From positions 1 to 64,000 of the forward strand of contig CAWIXS010000040.1 of assembly GCA_963840075.1 (NCBI GenBank): DNA of 64,000 nucleotides, in the 5' to 3' direction. This stretch comes from AWTP1-13 sp963840075 (GTDB lineage Bacteria; Pseudomonadota; Alphaproteobacteria; Rhizobiales; Hyphomicrobiaceae). The stretch's first letter is position 1, and every line of letters begins with the position of its first letter. The translations under genes and the position numbers were made by a program. This document shows, piece by piece, positions 35,055 to 44,047 of this stretch. The notes below the pieces were generated by a model. That model had not been told where the DNA came from. It was given only the letters and a program-made list of their open reading frames with translations, and made no database searches.

Positions 35055-35672
35055 CTACCGGCTGTAGAACTCCACCACCAGGTTCGGCTCCATCTGCACC
35101 GGGAAAGGGACCTCGCTGAGGCCGGGGACGCGCACGAGCTTGGCGGTCATCTTGTTGTGGTCAGCCTCGATGTAATCCGGCACGTCGCGCTCCGGGCTCT
35201 TGATGGCCTCCAGCAGCAGCGCCATCTGCTTGCCCTTCTCGCCGACCTCGATCAGGTCGCCGACCTTGCAGCGGTAGCTGGAGATGTTGACGCGCCGGCC
35301 GTTCACCTTGACGTGGCCGTGGCTCACGAACTGGCGCGCCGAGAACACCGTCGGCACGAACTTGGCGCGGTACACGACGGCATCGAGCCGGCGCTCCAGC
35401 AGGCCGATCAGATGCTCGGAGGTCGAGCCCTTGAAGCGGCGCGCCTCCTCGTAGATGCGGCGGAACTGGCGCTCCAGGATGTTGCCGTAGTAGCCCTTCA
35501 GCTTCTGCTTGGCGCGCAGCTGCTGGCCGTAGTCGGAAAGCTTGGTGGTGCGCCGCTCGCCGTGCTGGCCGGGGCGCGACTCGCGCTTGTTCAGCGGGCT
35601 CTTGGCCCTGCCCCACAGCTTCTGCCCGATGCGGCGATCGATCTTGTACTTGGCGCGGATGCGCTTCGTCAT
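35055..35672 (-). CDS. rpsD: 30S ribosomal protein S4
   Basis: 205 aa. N-terminus MTKRIRAKYKIDRRIGQKLW without the zinc cysteines, as in alphaproteobacteria; S4 RNA-binding domain RRLDAVVYRAKFVPTVFSAR. Complete and standalone, as is usual in this class. Confidence 0.97.
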   Translation of the reverse strand: MTKRIRAKYKIDRRIGQKLWGRAKSPLNKRESRPGQHGERRTTKLSDYGQQLRAKQKLKGYYGNILERQFRRIYEEARRFKGSTSEHLIGLLERRLDAVVYRAKFVPTVFSARQFVSHGHVKVNGRRVNISSYRCKVGDLIEVGEKGKQMALLLEAIKSPERDVPDYIEADHNKMTAKLVRVPGLSEVPFPVQMEPNLVVEFYSR

Positions 35673-36023
35673 TGTGGCACTCCCAAAAGTCGCGGAAAAT
35701 TGCGCGATCGGCGGTCATGGAAGCACCCCCTCCTCTGCCGCGAGCCATGGCCTGAGCCAGGACTGGCGACCGACAGGCGCATCCGGTCAGGGAGGCCACG
35801 GGTGTGCGAACGTTCGCGGGCCCCAAGCGGGCCCGCGCGCACGGCTTATACTGGATGATGTGCGGCCGTCAATGCCGTCGTCAGGTGCCGTTCTCAGATG
35901 CCGTCCTCGCGGTCGGGACGGAAGGGCCGCTGCGGCCGCCAAGTCCTTGCCGTTGCACCCCATCCGGGAGCGCCGGCATTGGCTGTTGGCGCGGTGCCGG
36001 CAGGCGGAGATCGGCCGGCGGGC
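35673..36023. other. intergenic region upstream of rpsD
   Basis: No gene found. It contains GCGGGCCC-CAAGC-GGGCCCGC around 35816-35836, a strong hairpin without T-tract that could be an mRNA 3' end or leader structure for rpsD. Confidence 0.4.
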
Positions 36024-36638
36024 CTACTTCTTCTTGCCCGGCTGCGCCGTCTTGGGCGCCTCCGTCCCGCCTGCATCGATATATGTCTTGATTGCCTCCC
36101 TGACACTCTTTCGCTGCTCCTCCGTGCATGGCCCCTTGATGTTGGTCTTGGCCTCTTTCTGAGCAATGATCTGCTCGCCTTCTTTCTCCACGATGACGGC
36201 CGAGCCGGCGATGAGCATGATCGTGACCTGATGCAGCTTCTGGATGTAAAGCAGCTGCTGGTCGCTCCACTTCTTGGCTGCCTGCTCCCGGCGCATCATG
36301 GTTTCGAAATTGGCCTTCTGCTCCTCCAGCAGGTCGCACCGCTGGGCGTGGCCGGAACGATAGCCCACCTTGATCACCTCGCGCGCCACATCGGGCGGCA
36401 CCATCGCAGTGGCGGGTTTCTTCTTGTCGACCACGATCGTCTTGCCGCTGCGCGGCGTGTACTTCTCCGGCACCAGCTCCCAGGCGAAATTCATGACAAT
36501 CTTGAGCCTGCGGTCGCTCAGCTCCGAGCCCTTGCCCTCCTTGCCCTGCGCCAGTGTGGACTCCACGGACAGCAACGCGACGGCTGCGGTAAACAGCAAG
36601 CCCACGCCGAGCTTGGCACCCATCCCCGTCTTGAACAT
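36024..36638 (-). CDS. exported hypothetical protein
   Basis: 204 aa. A hydrophobic N-terminus (LGVGLLFTAAVALLSVES) ends in a possible signal-peptide cleavage site TLAQ. The body is helical and charged (DLLEEQKANFETMMRREQAA) and ends in a lysine-rich tail. Sequences of this kind occur in Hyphomicrobiales, but no function is known to me. Confidence 0.75.
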   Translation of the reverse strand: MFKTGMGAKLGVGLLFTAAVALLSVESTLAQGKEGKGSELSDRRLKIVMNFAWELVPEKYTPRSGKTIVVDKKKPATAMVPPDVAREVIKVGYRSGHAQRCDLLEEQKANFETMMRREQAAKKWSDQQLLYIQKLHQVTIMLIAGSAVIVEKEGEQIIAQKEAKTNIKGPCTEEQRKSVREAIKTYIDAGGTEAPKTAQPGKKK

Positions 36639-36753
36639 TGTTCCAGCCCCCTTCCTCCGAGCCGGCCTCCAGGAACGGCCATGCCCGGTACTGTCCGCCT
36701 TGCTGGCGGCTTGCTCTCGAAGTGGGCATCGCTCGGAGGAAAAGGCGGCATAA

Positions 36754-38001
36754 CTAAGGCGGTCGACGCCGCGAGCCCTTGGGATGGACGAGCGCCTTGA
36801 CGATTCCCCGCAAGGTGCGGATTTCCTGCTCGGTGGCGCCCATCCGCACGAACATCGAGCGCAGGTTCCGGATCACGCTCGGCCGCTTCTCCGGGGCCGT
36901 GAAAAAGCCGCCGGCGTCGAGCTCCGCCTCGACGTGCTCGAAGAATGCCGTGAGGTCCGCGCGGCTCGCCGGCGGCGAGCCGCGCGTCTGCAGCCCCGCC
37001 TGCAGCGGGGCCTCGTAGGTGGTCACGCGCCCGAGCGTGCCGCCGCCCGACTGCTTCATCCACTCGTAGCTCAGGAGCAGCGCTGCCTGCGCCAGATTGA
37101 GCGAGGCGAAGCTCGGGTTGACCGGCACCATGACAGCCGCGTCGGCGTTGGCGATCTCCCCGGTCTCCAGCCCATTGCGCTCCGGGCCGAACAGGACGCC
37201 GCAGCGCTGACCTTCGCCCAGACGGCGGCGCATCTCGGCCACCACCTGCTCCGGCGTCAGCACGGGCTTCGCCAGGTCGCGCTGGCGCGCAGTCGTGGCG
37301 CACACCCAGTTGAGGTCGGCGAACGCGGGCTCGAAGGCGGGGAAGGCCTCGGCGCCGTCGATGATGAAATTGGCGCCGGACGCGGCGATGCGCGCCTTCT
37401 CGTTGGGCCAGCCGTCGCGCGGGGCGACGAGACGCATGTGCTCCAGACCGAAGTTGGCCATGGCGCGCGCGGCCATGCCGATGTTGTCGGCGAGCTGCGG
37501 GCGCACCAGGATGAAGACGGGCGTGCTGCTGCCGGGGGCGGGCGGCGCCCCGCTCTGGCCGGCGCGGCGGATGCCGTGGCGCAGCTTGCGCAGGACGCGC
37601 CGCGCCCAGAACCAGTACTCCTCGCCGGCCCAGGTCCTGGCGAGACGGTCGAGGCTCGGGGCATGGAGCCGTTCCTGGCCCCTGCCGGGCAGGCGCAGGG
37701 CGGAACCTTCGAAGGTGATCTCGGCGTGGTGGGTGACGAAGTCGTCGAAGGTCCTGAGCCCCAGCCTCTTTGTGCGCATGCGACAGCCCGGGCAGGTGGC
37801 GTCGTCGGCCTTGCAGCGCTGCTCGGCGCAGTAGGTGAGGACCGGCTCGATCGTGGTGCTGTCGAGCCCCGGCAGCCCGAGCTCCGCCAGGGCGACCTTG
37901 AGGGTCCTCTCGTGGCAGGCATGCACGATCCTCCCGACGGCCAGCCTGGTGCCGGCGATCAGCGGCTCTCCGTGCTCGACAGTGATCCGATCGGATTTCA
38001 C
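36754..38001 (-). CDS. trmJ: TrmJ-type tRNA methyltransferase fused to a DUF433-like N-terminal domain
   Basis: 415 aa. Residues about 160-410 are a SPOUT methyltransferase of the TrmJ (tRNA Cm32/Um32) type: NIGMAARAMANFGLEHMRLV, GPERNGLETGEIANADA, PSFASLNLAQAALLLSYEW. The first ~150 residues are unusual: VEHGEPLIAGTRLAVGRIV resembles DUF433, then a cysteine cluster CAEQRCKADDATCPGC. No start codon lies at the expected TrmJ N-terminus (STPVFILVRPQ), so the two are translated as one protein. DUF433 domains are usually antitoxin-like DNA binders. Confidence 0.85.
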   Translation of the reverse strand: MKSDRITVEHGEPLIAGTRLAVGRIVHACHERTLKVALAELGLPGLDSTTIEPVLTYCAEQRCKADDATCPGCRMRTKRLGLRTFDDFVTHHAEITFEGSALRLPGRGQERLHAPSLDRLARTWAGEEYWFWARRVLRKLRHGIRRAGQSGAPPAPGSSTPVFILVRPQLADNIGMAARAMANFGLEHMRLVAPRDGWPNEKARIAASGANFIIDGAEAFPAFEPAFADLNWVCATTARQRDLAKPVLTPEQVVAEMRRRLGEGQRCGVLFGPERNGLETGEIANADAAVMVPVNPSFASLNLAQAALLLSYEWMKQSGGGTLGRVTTYEAPLQAGLQTRGSPPASRADLTAFFEHVEAELDAGGFFTAPEKRPSVIRNLRSMFVRMGATEQEIRTLRGIVKALVHPKGSRRRPP

Positions 38002-38120
38002 TCTTCAGCGGTCCTCACGCCCGATAGACTTGGCTTCGCCACTTGTACTTCAAGGTAGGGCCTGAATGACCAGCTTGACGCGGGATGGCGCCGCGGAATG
38101 GCGGTTGCCCTGTCCACTGG

Positions 38121-38265
38121 CGTCATTCCCGCGGAGGCGGGAACCCAGTACACCTTGCATTTAGGCTGCGCCCGAGGGTGAAGCGGCGCCCGAGTGCAGC
38201 TGCATACAACTCCCCGTGCCCGCGATGAAAGGTGACCTGGGTGCCCGCCTCCGCGGGCATGACGC
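38121..38265. repeat. inverted pair of a GCGGAGGCGGG-type repeat (family D)
   Basis: CATTCCCGCGGAGGCGGG at 38124-38141 and its inverse CCCGCCTCCGCGGGCATG at 38244-38261 flank about 100 bp. It resembles widespread proteobacterial intergenic repeats. The rest of 38002-38382 shows no gene. Confidence 0.7.
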
Positions 38266-38382
38266 CGTGGTGAGGGGGGCGCTCATGCCGAGCCGGCATC
38301 GGCCAACTTTCCAGCAACTCCGGCCGCTACTCTACGGCATACGGCTCAGGATGCCCAAGACAGGAGTCCCTGACGAGGATCG

Positions 38383-39018
38383 CTAAGAGAAGTACTCGAC
38401 GCCAACCCTCGCGCTCGCTTTGTGAACCTCGTCGAGAGCGGCAATCTTCGTGTAGTACTCGTGATCGTCCAGCATCCTCTTTTCACAGAACGCAAGCTCT
38501 TCGTATGGCTCCCCCGCCCTTGCGTCGAAATGGCAATATATGACAGGCTGATAGTAATATTCATCGCCATCCCAATCGACGTGCTCAATGTTCTCGTACG
38601 GAATATAGCCAACCAGGCAAACTTTCATATCGCCTCGCTCGCCATCCTTGTGGCTCGTGTATCTCAATTCGTTTGTCGCGGTCCTGGCGAGCGTCCCCCA
38701 TCTGAGCAAGGCAAGAATCCCCCTGTGATACGTGTCGACTAGGCCGACCCTGAACCAAGGCGAGATACCGCTCTCCTTGTCATTCACCTGGGGATAGCTG
38801 TCGACGCGTCTTACATCGCGGATGATGACGTCCCGCCCAAGCCCTTTCTGTTGCCGCTCCCATGTCTTCTGTTCAAACTCGCCTTTCCACTTGGCTCGCA
38901 ACTGTACGACTTCGGCAGGGGTAAGACGACGCCGACGTCGCCAGAACCAGCTTAGAAGGTCCTTGACTAGCGCATATGCGAACGAGCCAAGCGACCAGGG
39001 TATTGTAGCAAGCTCCAT
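38383..39018 (-). CDS. hypothetical protein, AT-richer than its neighbours
   Basis: 211 aa. An N-terminal hydrophobic or amphipathic stretch (AYALVKDLLSWFW), then RRRRRLTPAEVVQLRAKWKG; the C-terminal half is rich in Tyr and acidic residues (DEYYYQPVIYCHFDARAG). No family recognised. Third codon positions use far more A/T than the flanking genes, which suggests horizontal acquisition. It lies between trmJ and icd, which are commonly close in this order. Confidence 0.75.
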   Translation of the reverse strand: MELATIPWSLGSFAYALVKDLLSWFWRRRRRLTPAEVVQLRAKWKGEFEQKTWERQQKGLGRDVIIRDVRRVDSYPQVNDKESGISPWFRVGLVDTYHRGILALLRWGTLARTATNELRYTSHKDGERGDMKVCLVGYIPYENIEHVDWDGDEYYYQPVIYCHFDARAGEPYEELAFCEKRMLDDHEYYTKIAALDEVHKASARVGVEYFS

Positions 39019-39317
39019 CGTTGGAGAAGCTCCTGCACCGTCCGTCGTCTCAGCTTTCCTGCCGATCTTTTATCAGACAACGTCGTGGCTCGCAAATGGC
39101 CGATGCCGCTGATCGGCAGAGCTGCACATGAGCGACAAAGCGCGCCACAGGCGCCTCCTCTTTGAGAGGGGCGGACGCCTGTCGAGCGCGCTCTCCCATT
39201 GCCCCGCGCACTGTCAAGTGTCCCCCAAGCATGCGACCAGAGTGGCCTTGGCGGTGCATGCAGGGGGGTGCTATAGCCGACCGCAGTCGAGACGGGCCAA
39301 GAAGCGGACAAACCCCC

Positions 39318-40529
39318 ATGCAGAAAATCAAGGTCGCCGGCACCGTCGTGGAGATGGACGGCGATGAGATGACACGCATCATCTGGCAGCTCATCAAGGA
39401 CAAGCTGATCCACCCCTATCTCGATATCAATCTGGAATACTACGACCTCGGGATGGAGAGCCGCGACAAGACCAACGACCAGATCACCATCGACGCCGCC
39501 AACGCCACCAGGAAGCACGGCTGCGCCGTCAAGTGCGCCACCATCACGCCCGACGAGGCGCGCGTGAAGGAGTTCAACCTCAAGGAGATGTGGCGGAGCC
39601 CCAACGGCACCATCCGCAACATCCTGGGTGGCGTGATCTTCCGCGAGCCCATCATCTGCAAGAACGTGCCGCGCCTGGTGCCGGGCTGGACCCAGCCCAT
39701 CATCATCGGCCGCCACGCCTACGCCGACCAGTACCGCGCCACCGACTTCAGGTTCCCGGGCAAGGGCACCATCACGCTGAAGTTCGTGGGCGAGGACGGC
39801 AAGACGATCGAGCGCGAGGTGTTCAAGGCGCCGTCGGCCGGCGTCGCGCTGGCGATGTACAATCTCGACAACTCGATCCGGGACTTCGCCCGCGCCACCT
39901 TCAACTACGGGCTCGCGCGCAACTACCCGGTCTATCTCTCCACCAAGAATACCATCCTCAAGGTCTACGACGGCCGCTTCAAGGATATCTTCCAGGAGGT
40001 GTTCGATGCCGACTTCAAGGCCGAGTACGACAAGAAAAAGCTCACCTACGAGCACCGCCTGATCGACGACATGGTGGCCTCGTCGCTGAAGTGGTCGGGC
40101 GGCTACATCTGGGCCTGCAAGAACTACGACGGCGACGTGCAGTCGGACACCGTTGCGCAAGGGTACGGCTCGCTCGGCCTGATGACCAGCGTGCTGATGA
40201 GCCCGGACGGCCGCACCGTGGAGGCGGAGGCGGCGCACGGCACGGTGACGCGCCACTACCGCCAGCACCAGCAGGGCAAGGAGACCTCCACCAACTCCAT
40301 CGCCTCGATCTTTGCCTGGACGCGCGGCCTCGCGCACCGGGCCAAGCTCGACAACAACGAGGCCTTGGCCAAGTTCGCCGCCACCCTGGAGAAGGTCTGC
40401 GTCGACACGGTCGAAGCCGGCTACATGACCAAGGATTTGGCGCTCCTGGTCGGCGACCAGCAGAAGTGGCTCTCCACCACCGGCTTCCTCGACAAGGTCG
40501 ACGAGAACCTGAAGGCCGCGATGGCGTGA
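39318..40529 (+). CDS. icd: isocitrate dehydrogenase (NADP+)
   Basis: 403 aa TCA-cycle enzyme of the homodimeric eukaryotic-like type: MQKIKVAGTVVEMDGDEMTR, CATITPDEARVKEF, the metal-binding KNYDGDVQSDTVAQGYGSLG with conserved aspartates, and EAAHGTVTRHYRQHQQGKET. ATG 39318; earlier in-frame starts are unconvincing. Confidence 0.96.
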   Translation: MQKIKVAGTVVEMDGDEMTRIIWQLIKDKLIHPYLDINLEYYDLGMESRDKTNDQITIDAANATRKHGCAVKCATITPDEARVKEFNLKEMWRSPNGTIRNILGGVIFREPIICKNVPRLVPGWTQPIIIGRHAYADQYRATDFRFPGKGTITLKFVGEDGKTIEREVFKAPSAGVALAMYNLDNSIRDFARATFNYGLARNYPVYLSTKNTILKVYDGRFKDIFQEVFDADFKAEYDKKKLTYEHRLIDDMVASSLKWSGGYIWACKNYDGDVQSDTVAQGYGSLGLMTSVLMSPDGRTVEAEAAHGTVTRHYRQHQQGKETSTNSIASIFAWTRGLAHRAKLDNNEALAKFAATLEKVCVDTVEAGYMTKDLALLVGDQQKWLSTTGFLDKVDENLKAAMA

Positions 40530-40533
40530 GCGG

Positions 40534-40970
40534 GTGGCGATCGCAGCGTTCGCCTGTCTCAACAACACCAACCTGATCGGCACGCCGCGCACCGGCAAGC
40601 CGACGCTGCTCGCCCATCGCGGGCTGCATCAGACCTTCCACACCGAGAGCTTCAAGGGCGACACCTGCACGGCGCAGCGCATCCATCCCGCCGAGCACGG
40701 CTACCTGGAGAACACACTCGCGTCCATGCAGGCTGCCTTCGATGCCGGCGCCGGCATCGTCGATGGCTGTGGGGCTGGCTCGACCGCTTCCTCGCGCGCA
40801 TGCATTCGGCCGGCGCGGAGGTCCTCGTCTCCGGGCCGTGGGATGGCGGCGGATACTCGCGCGGCATCGACGATGCCGCGATCTTCCACAGGCTCCCGCG
40901 CGGCTACAGCGGCGGCATCTGGACCAACCGCATCGACCGCATCGCGCCGCTCGTCAGCGCACGCCGATGA
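40534..40970 (+). pseudogene. glycerophosphodiester phosphodiesterase remnant with internal deletion
   Basis: The 5' part reads KPTLLAHRGLHQTFHTESF and HPAEHGYLENTLASMQAAF, the N-terminal GDPD core. After GAGIVDG near 40765 the frame shifts. The next frame carries the GDPD C-terminus: LWGWLDRFLARMHSAGAEV, GIDDAAIFHRLPRGYSGG, WTNRIDRIAPLVSARR, stop. About 150 central residues with catalytic Glu/Asp are missing. Hence an inactive internal-deletion relic just downstream of icd. Confidence 0.75.
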
Positions 40971-41286
40971 GCGCGATCAGCCTGGCGGCCAGGGTGGCCG
41001 AGTGGTCCACGACGGCCGCCACGGCCTGCGCAGGACTGACGGCGGGCCTGTGCTCCATCCAATAGCGCTTGAGCGCGTCGGTTCCCCGCGACAGCTGGTC
41101 GGAGAGGTAGTGCGACAGGTGGTGGATCGCGACCGATACCAGCGCCACGCCCCAGAACAGGACGACGAGCACCCAGGGGGCGATCTTGCCGCTGCGGGCA
41201 TCATCTGCCCACGGGGCGGCCACCGCGTAGGCACCGGCGGCGGCCATCAGCCACAGGCCGGTCGCGAGGCTGCGGTGCATGGACAT
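40954..41286 (-). CDS. small membrane protein, hypothetical
   Basis: 110 aa with hydrophobic segments around residues 8-25 and 36-58 (IAPWVLVVLFWGVALVSVAI). Start 41286 or the second ATG at 41280. No family recognised. Confidence 0.6.
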   Translation of the reverse strand: MSMHRSLATGLWLMAAAGAYAVAAPWADDARSGKIAPWVLVVLFWGVALVSVAIHHLSHYLSDQLSRGTDALKRYWMEHRPAVSPAQAVAAVVDHSATLAARLIALIGVR

Positions 41287-41499
41287 GATCTTCTCCGAGG
41301 TCTTGTTTGCCTATTGCAGCTCAGCTTTCCCAGCGCTTGCAGGCGATTCGTGGGCTGTCTCCAGGGCGCGCGCTTTGACAAGACGGCGCGCTCCCCTGCA
41401 ATCTGCCCGCCGCGATACTCCCGGCATCGCCGTTCGCCCAGGTCGACTGAGGCAACTTCCATGCCTGAACGCGGTGCGGCCTCGCTTCCGTCGGTAGCA

Positions 41500-41523
41500 G
41501 GGGTCAGACCCGGGTCAGACCCC
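41500..41523. repeat. palindromic repeat family A variant (GGGGTCAGACCC arms), copy 7
   Basis: GGGGTCAGACCC then GGGTCAGACCCC: a partial, direct-repeat-like derivative upstream of the VOC protein. No gene is seen elsewhere in 41287-41587. Confidence 0.6.
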
Positions 41524-41587
41524 TGGCCGCAACGATTCAGTTGAAGCTTCGATGGCGAGGCTAGGGGTCTGCCTGAGGAGGCACGAA

Positions 41588-41986
41588 ATGCCCGAGGTGA
41601 AGCTCGATCATTGCGTCATCCATGTGTCCGACTGGGAGCGCTCCAACGCGTTCTACCGCAACGTGCTGGGCGCGGAGGTGATCCCGCGCGGGAACGGCTG
41701 GGCCTACCGCTTCGGCGTGACGCAGCTCAACTGCCACGGGCCGGGTGTGGATGCGAGACCCGTTGCACGCGTGCCCGTCGAGCCCGGCAACAGCGATCTC
41801 TGCTTCGAGTGGCCCGGCCCGATCGCAGAGGCTGTGGACCACCTGCGCAAGCGCGGCGTGGCGGTCGAGCTGGGCCCGGTCGGGCGCAACGGTGCGCGCG
41901 ACGCCGGAACGAGCGTCTACTTCCGCGATCCCGACGGGTCGCTCCTGGAATTCATCTCCTACAGTGGTACCGGGTCGGGTGCCTGA
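41588..41986 (+). CDS. VOC (glyoxalase/bleomycin-resistance/dioxygenase) family protein
   Basis: 132 aa, AGGAGG ribosome-binding site. Paired beta-alpha-beta modules: KLDHCVIHVSDWERSNAFYR with the N-terminal metal His, and DPDGSLLEFISYSG with the C-terminal metal Glu. It resembles the small VOC proteins near FosA/virulence-protein types. Substrate unknown. Confidence 0.9.
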   Translation: MPEVKLDHCVIHVSDWERSNAFYRNVLGAEVIPRGNGWAYRFGVTQLNCHGPGVDARPVARVPVEPGNSDLCFEWPGPIAEAVDHLRKRGVAVELGPVGRNGARDAGTSVYFRDPDGSLLEFISYSGTGSGA

Positions 41987-42460
41987 TCGCGCGGGCGAGA
42001 GGGGGCTCCAATCGGATTGGAGGCCTGGGCCTTGCCGTGCTCCGGCGAGCACAGCATCAATCTGCACACCGGTGCGGCGGAAGGTCGAGCGACCTCACAA
42101 TTGCCCGCCGCGCAGGTGGCATTACGGGGGCCGTGGCATGCTGTTTGGCTTTCGAATCGCGGTGGTGTGTTGCGCTCCCTTTTTCTTCCACGCGGCCCCG
42201 CAGCGGCGCGGCGTGTGGCGCTGGTGACCGGCGAAGCTCCCTCTGCGGGTCCGGTCACCCACGCTGTCGCCGTCGCCGAAGCTCGGAGAAATGCCTTTGC
42301 GCGCAAGGGCGCCGGCGGGCGACATCGGACTCGACCACGTCATTTTTTCCATTTACCGACTGTTGCGTGAAGCCGAAGGCGCCGAGGCCGGCGCCTTCCT
42401 CGGGACAGGTGCGAGGGCGCTGACCTGCCATCGTGGCGGCGCCTTCGGGGAGGAGGCATC
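41987..42460. other. intergenic region without a supported gene
   Basis: Short open frames exist on both strands, but none has a recognised domain, a good start context or coding-like codon positions. Confidence 0.5.
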
Positions 42461-43174
42461 GTGCGCTACGCTCGACTTTGCACACTGATCCGAACTGCTC
42501 TGATAGCCGGCGCTCTCGCTGCCGGCCTCGTCGGTCCCGTCGAGGCCGGCCAGCTGGACAGGGCGACGGCGGGCAACGCGAACCCGGCAACGCACGCCGA
42601 AGCCCTGCTCGGCGGCGTGGTGCCGGTGACGAGCCCGCAAGGACACAGCAACTTGGACTCGTCGGGACCGAGGCAGGGGCCAGGGCCAGGGCGGGACGGG
42701 GGTCCAAACAGCGATCCGAACAGGGGTCCGGAGCGGGGCCCGAGCAGCGGTCCGGACCGGGGCCCTGCGTTCGGCACGCCCAACATCGTTTTCACTGCGG
42801 GGAGCTGGAGCATCATAAGGAGCCAGGGAGAATTCTATCTCTGGACAGGCAACGGCGACACGGCGATCCAGATAACCCTCGACTCCAACGGCTGGTGGGG
42901 CCTGCGCCGGGGCTGGGACGAGAGAATCGTGTGGAGCTCCGGCAAGACCAAAGCCGACCCCTTCTACGATCGGCCCTGGCAGCGTCCGCCGAGCACGAGC
43001 TATCCGATCTCCTCGACCGCCTATCAGGGTCCGAGCCGATGGGGCACCACGTTTCTGGACATCGGCAACGACCAGATTCGCATCACCCTCACCGACAGAG
43101 GCGTGATCCAGATCGACGCGCGGTCGAGCAGGATCGTCTTCACCACCAGTCGCGGCGTGAGGGTGGACTTCTGA
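42461..43174 (+). CDS. exported hypothetical protein with Gly/Pro-rich linker
   Basis: 237 aa from GTG 42461 (GGAGGAGGCATC before it). Signal peptide (LIRTALIAGALAAGLVGPVEA|G), then a low-complexity linker of RGP/GP repeats near residues 70-105, then a C-terminal beta-rich domain (NIVFTAGSWSIIRSQGEFYL, FLDIGNDQIRITLTDRGVIQ). No family recognised. Confidence 0.7.
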   Translation: MRYARLCTLIRTALIAGALAAGLVGPVEAGQLDRATAGNANPATHAEALLGGVVPVTSPQGHSNLDSSGPRQGPGPGRDGGPNSDPNRGPERGPSSGPDRGPAFGTPNIVFTAGSWSIIRSQGEFYLWTGNGDTAIQITLDSNGWWGLRRGWDERIVWSSGKTKADPFYDRPWQRPPSTSYPISSTAYQGPSRWGTTFLDIGNDQIRITLTDRGVIQIDARSSRIVFTTSRGVRVDF

Positions 43175-43290
43175 GGCGCTGAGGCGCTGGCGGGGCGGCA
43201 AGTCTCCCCTGAACGAGGGATCACATGGGCTCCGGCGGGGCCCATCTGGTGGCACGCGGGGGGAGAACCCGCGGAGCCACACCGTTCAAG

Positions 43291-43551
43291 ATGGATCTCT
43301 CAGCCGCCTTGCTCGTTGCCTGCATGGCATGCCTGGTGCTGGCAGCTGCTTGCGTCATCGCCAGCATGCTGGTTCTGGAGCGGCCATCGGCAGCACCAGC
43401 TGCGACCCCGCGGCAGGGGCAACCGCAGAAGGCGCGCCAGAAGGCGCACGGGACGCGCGGTCGCCCGCTGCCCCGCGGCAACCGGCGCAAATCGCCCGAT
43501 GGCCCTCGACGCGCCGCGGGCCGCGACCGGCGCCGCACAGCCAACGCCTGA
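43291..43551 (+). CDS. small single-pass membrane protein, hypothetical
   Basis: 86 aa: MDLSAALLVACMACLVLAAA is a clear membrane segment, followed by a basic Pro/Arg/Lys-rich tail. The upstream GTG/ATG at 43225 gives a longer version. Weak evidence of a gene. Confidence 0.35.
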   Translation: MDLSAALLVACMACLVLAAACVIASMLVLERPSAAPAATPRQGQPQKARQKAHGTRGRPLPRGNRRKSPDGPRRAAGRDRRRTANA

Positions 43552-44047
43552 ATGCCCCTACCTCTCCTTGGTTGAGCCGGGGTTTCCAGGCTGGCTGCTC
43601 GCGGTGTCGGAGACATGCAACCGCCGAGCCGGAGCCGCCGGCGGTGTGATGACGGCAGGCTGGCCCGGCGCCCGGCTCCAGAGTACCGTTTCCCGGCCCC
43701 AGGATCGCCGTACGCTGCGATCATCGCGTTCCCGCTACCCCAAGGGGCCTCCCAGCCTCCCGGCCTCCGGCGCCAAATCTGGCCCCTTGCAGGGCTCCCG
43801 CCGAAGCTGCCGAGAGTTGCACCGGCTCCCCCCGTGCGCCTCGATCATCCTGCCTGCGGCGCGACACGCAAGCCGCGCCTGCAACCCTTTCCGTACCGAT
43901 CTATCCTGCGCTCAAGTGGGACGTATCCCATATCCATAGCTCAGGTGTTTGTGGTTGCTTTCCCACATCCGCGATCTCTAGCGTTTTCGGCGGGAGGGAC
44001 TGAGACCGCGTCTGCAACCGGTCGCGGCCCAGGGGAGGAGCAGGAGC
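43552..44047. other. intergenic region without a supported gene
   Basis: Nothing recognisable; GC-rich open frames in several phases look like chance. The 3' end has a strong ribosome-binding site (GGGGAGGAGCAGGAGC) for the methyltransferase gene. Confidence 0.5.

Noticed and set aside
38121..38265. Inverted repeats as ends of a transposon
   Set aside because: No transposase between or near them and no target duplication; they match a common intergenic repeat type.
42017..42370. 117-aa frame on the plus strand
   Set aside because: No domain, weak start, mixed codon positions; probably chance in GC-rich DNA.
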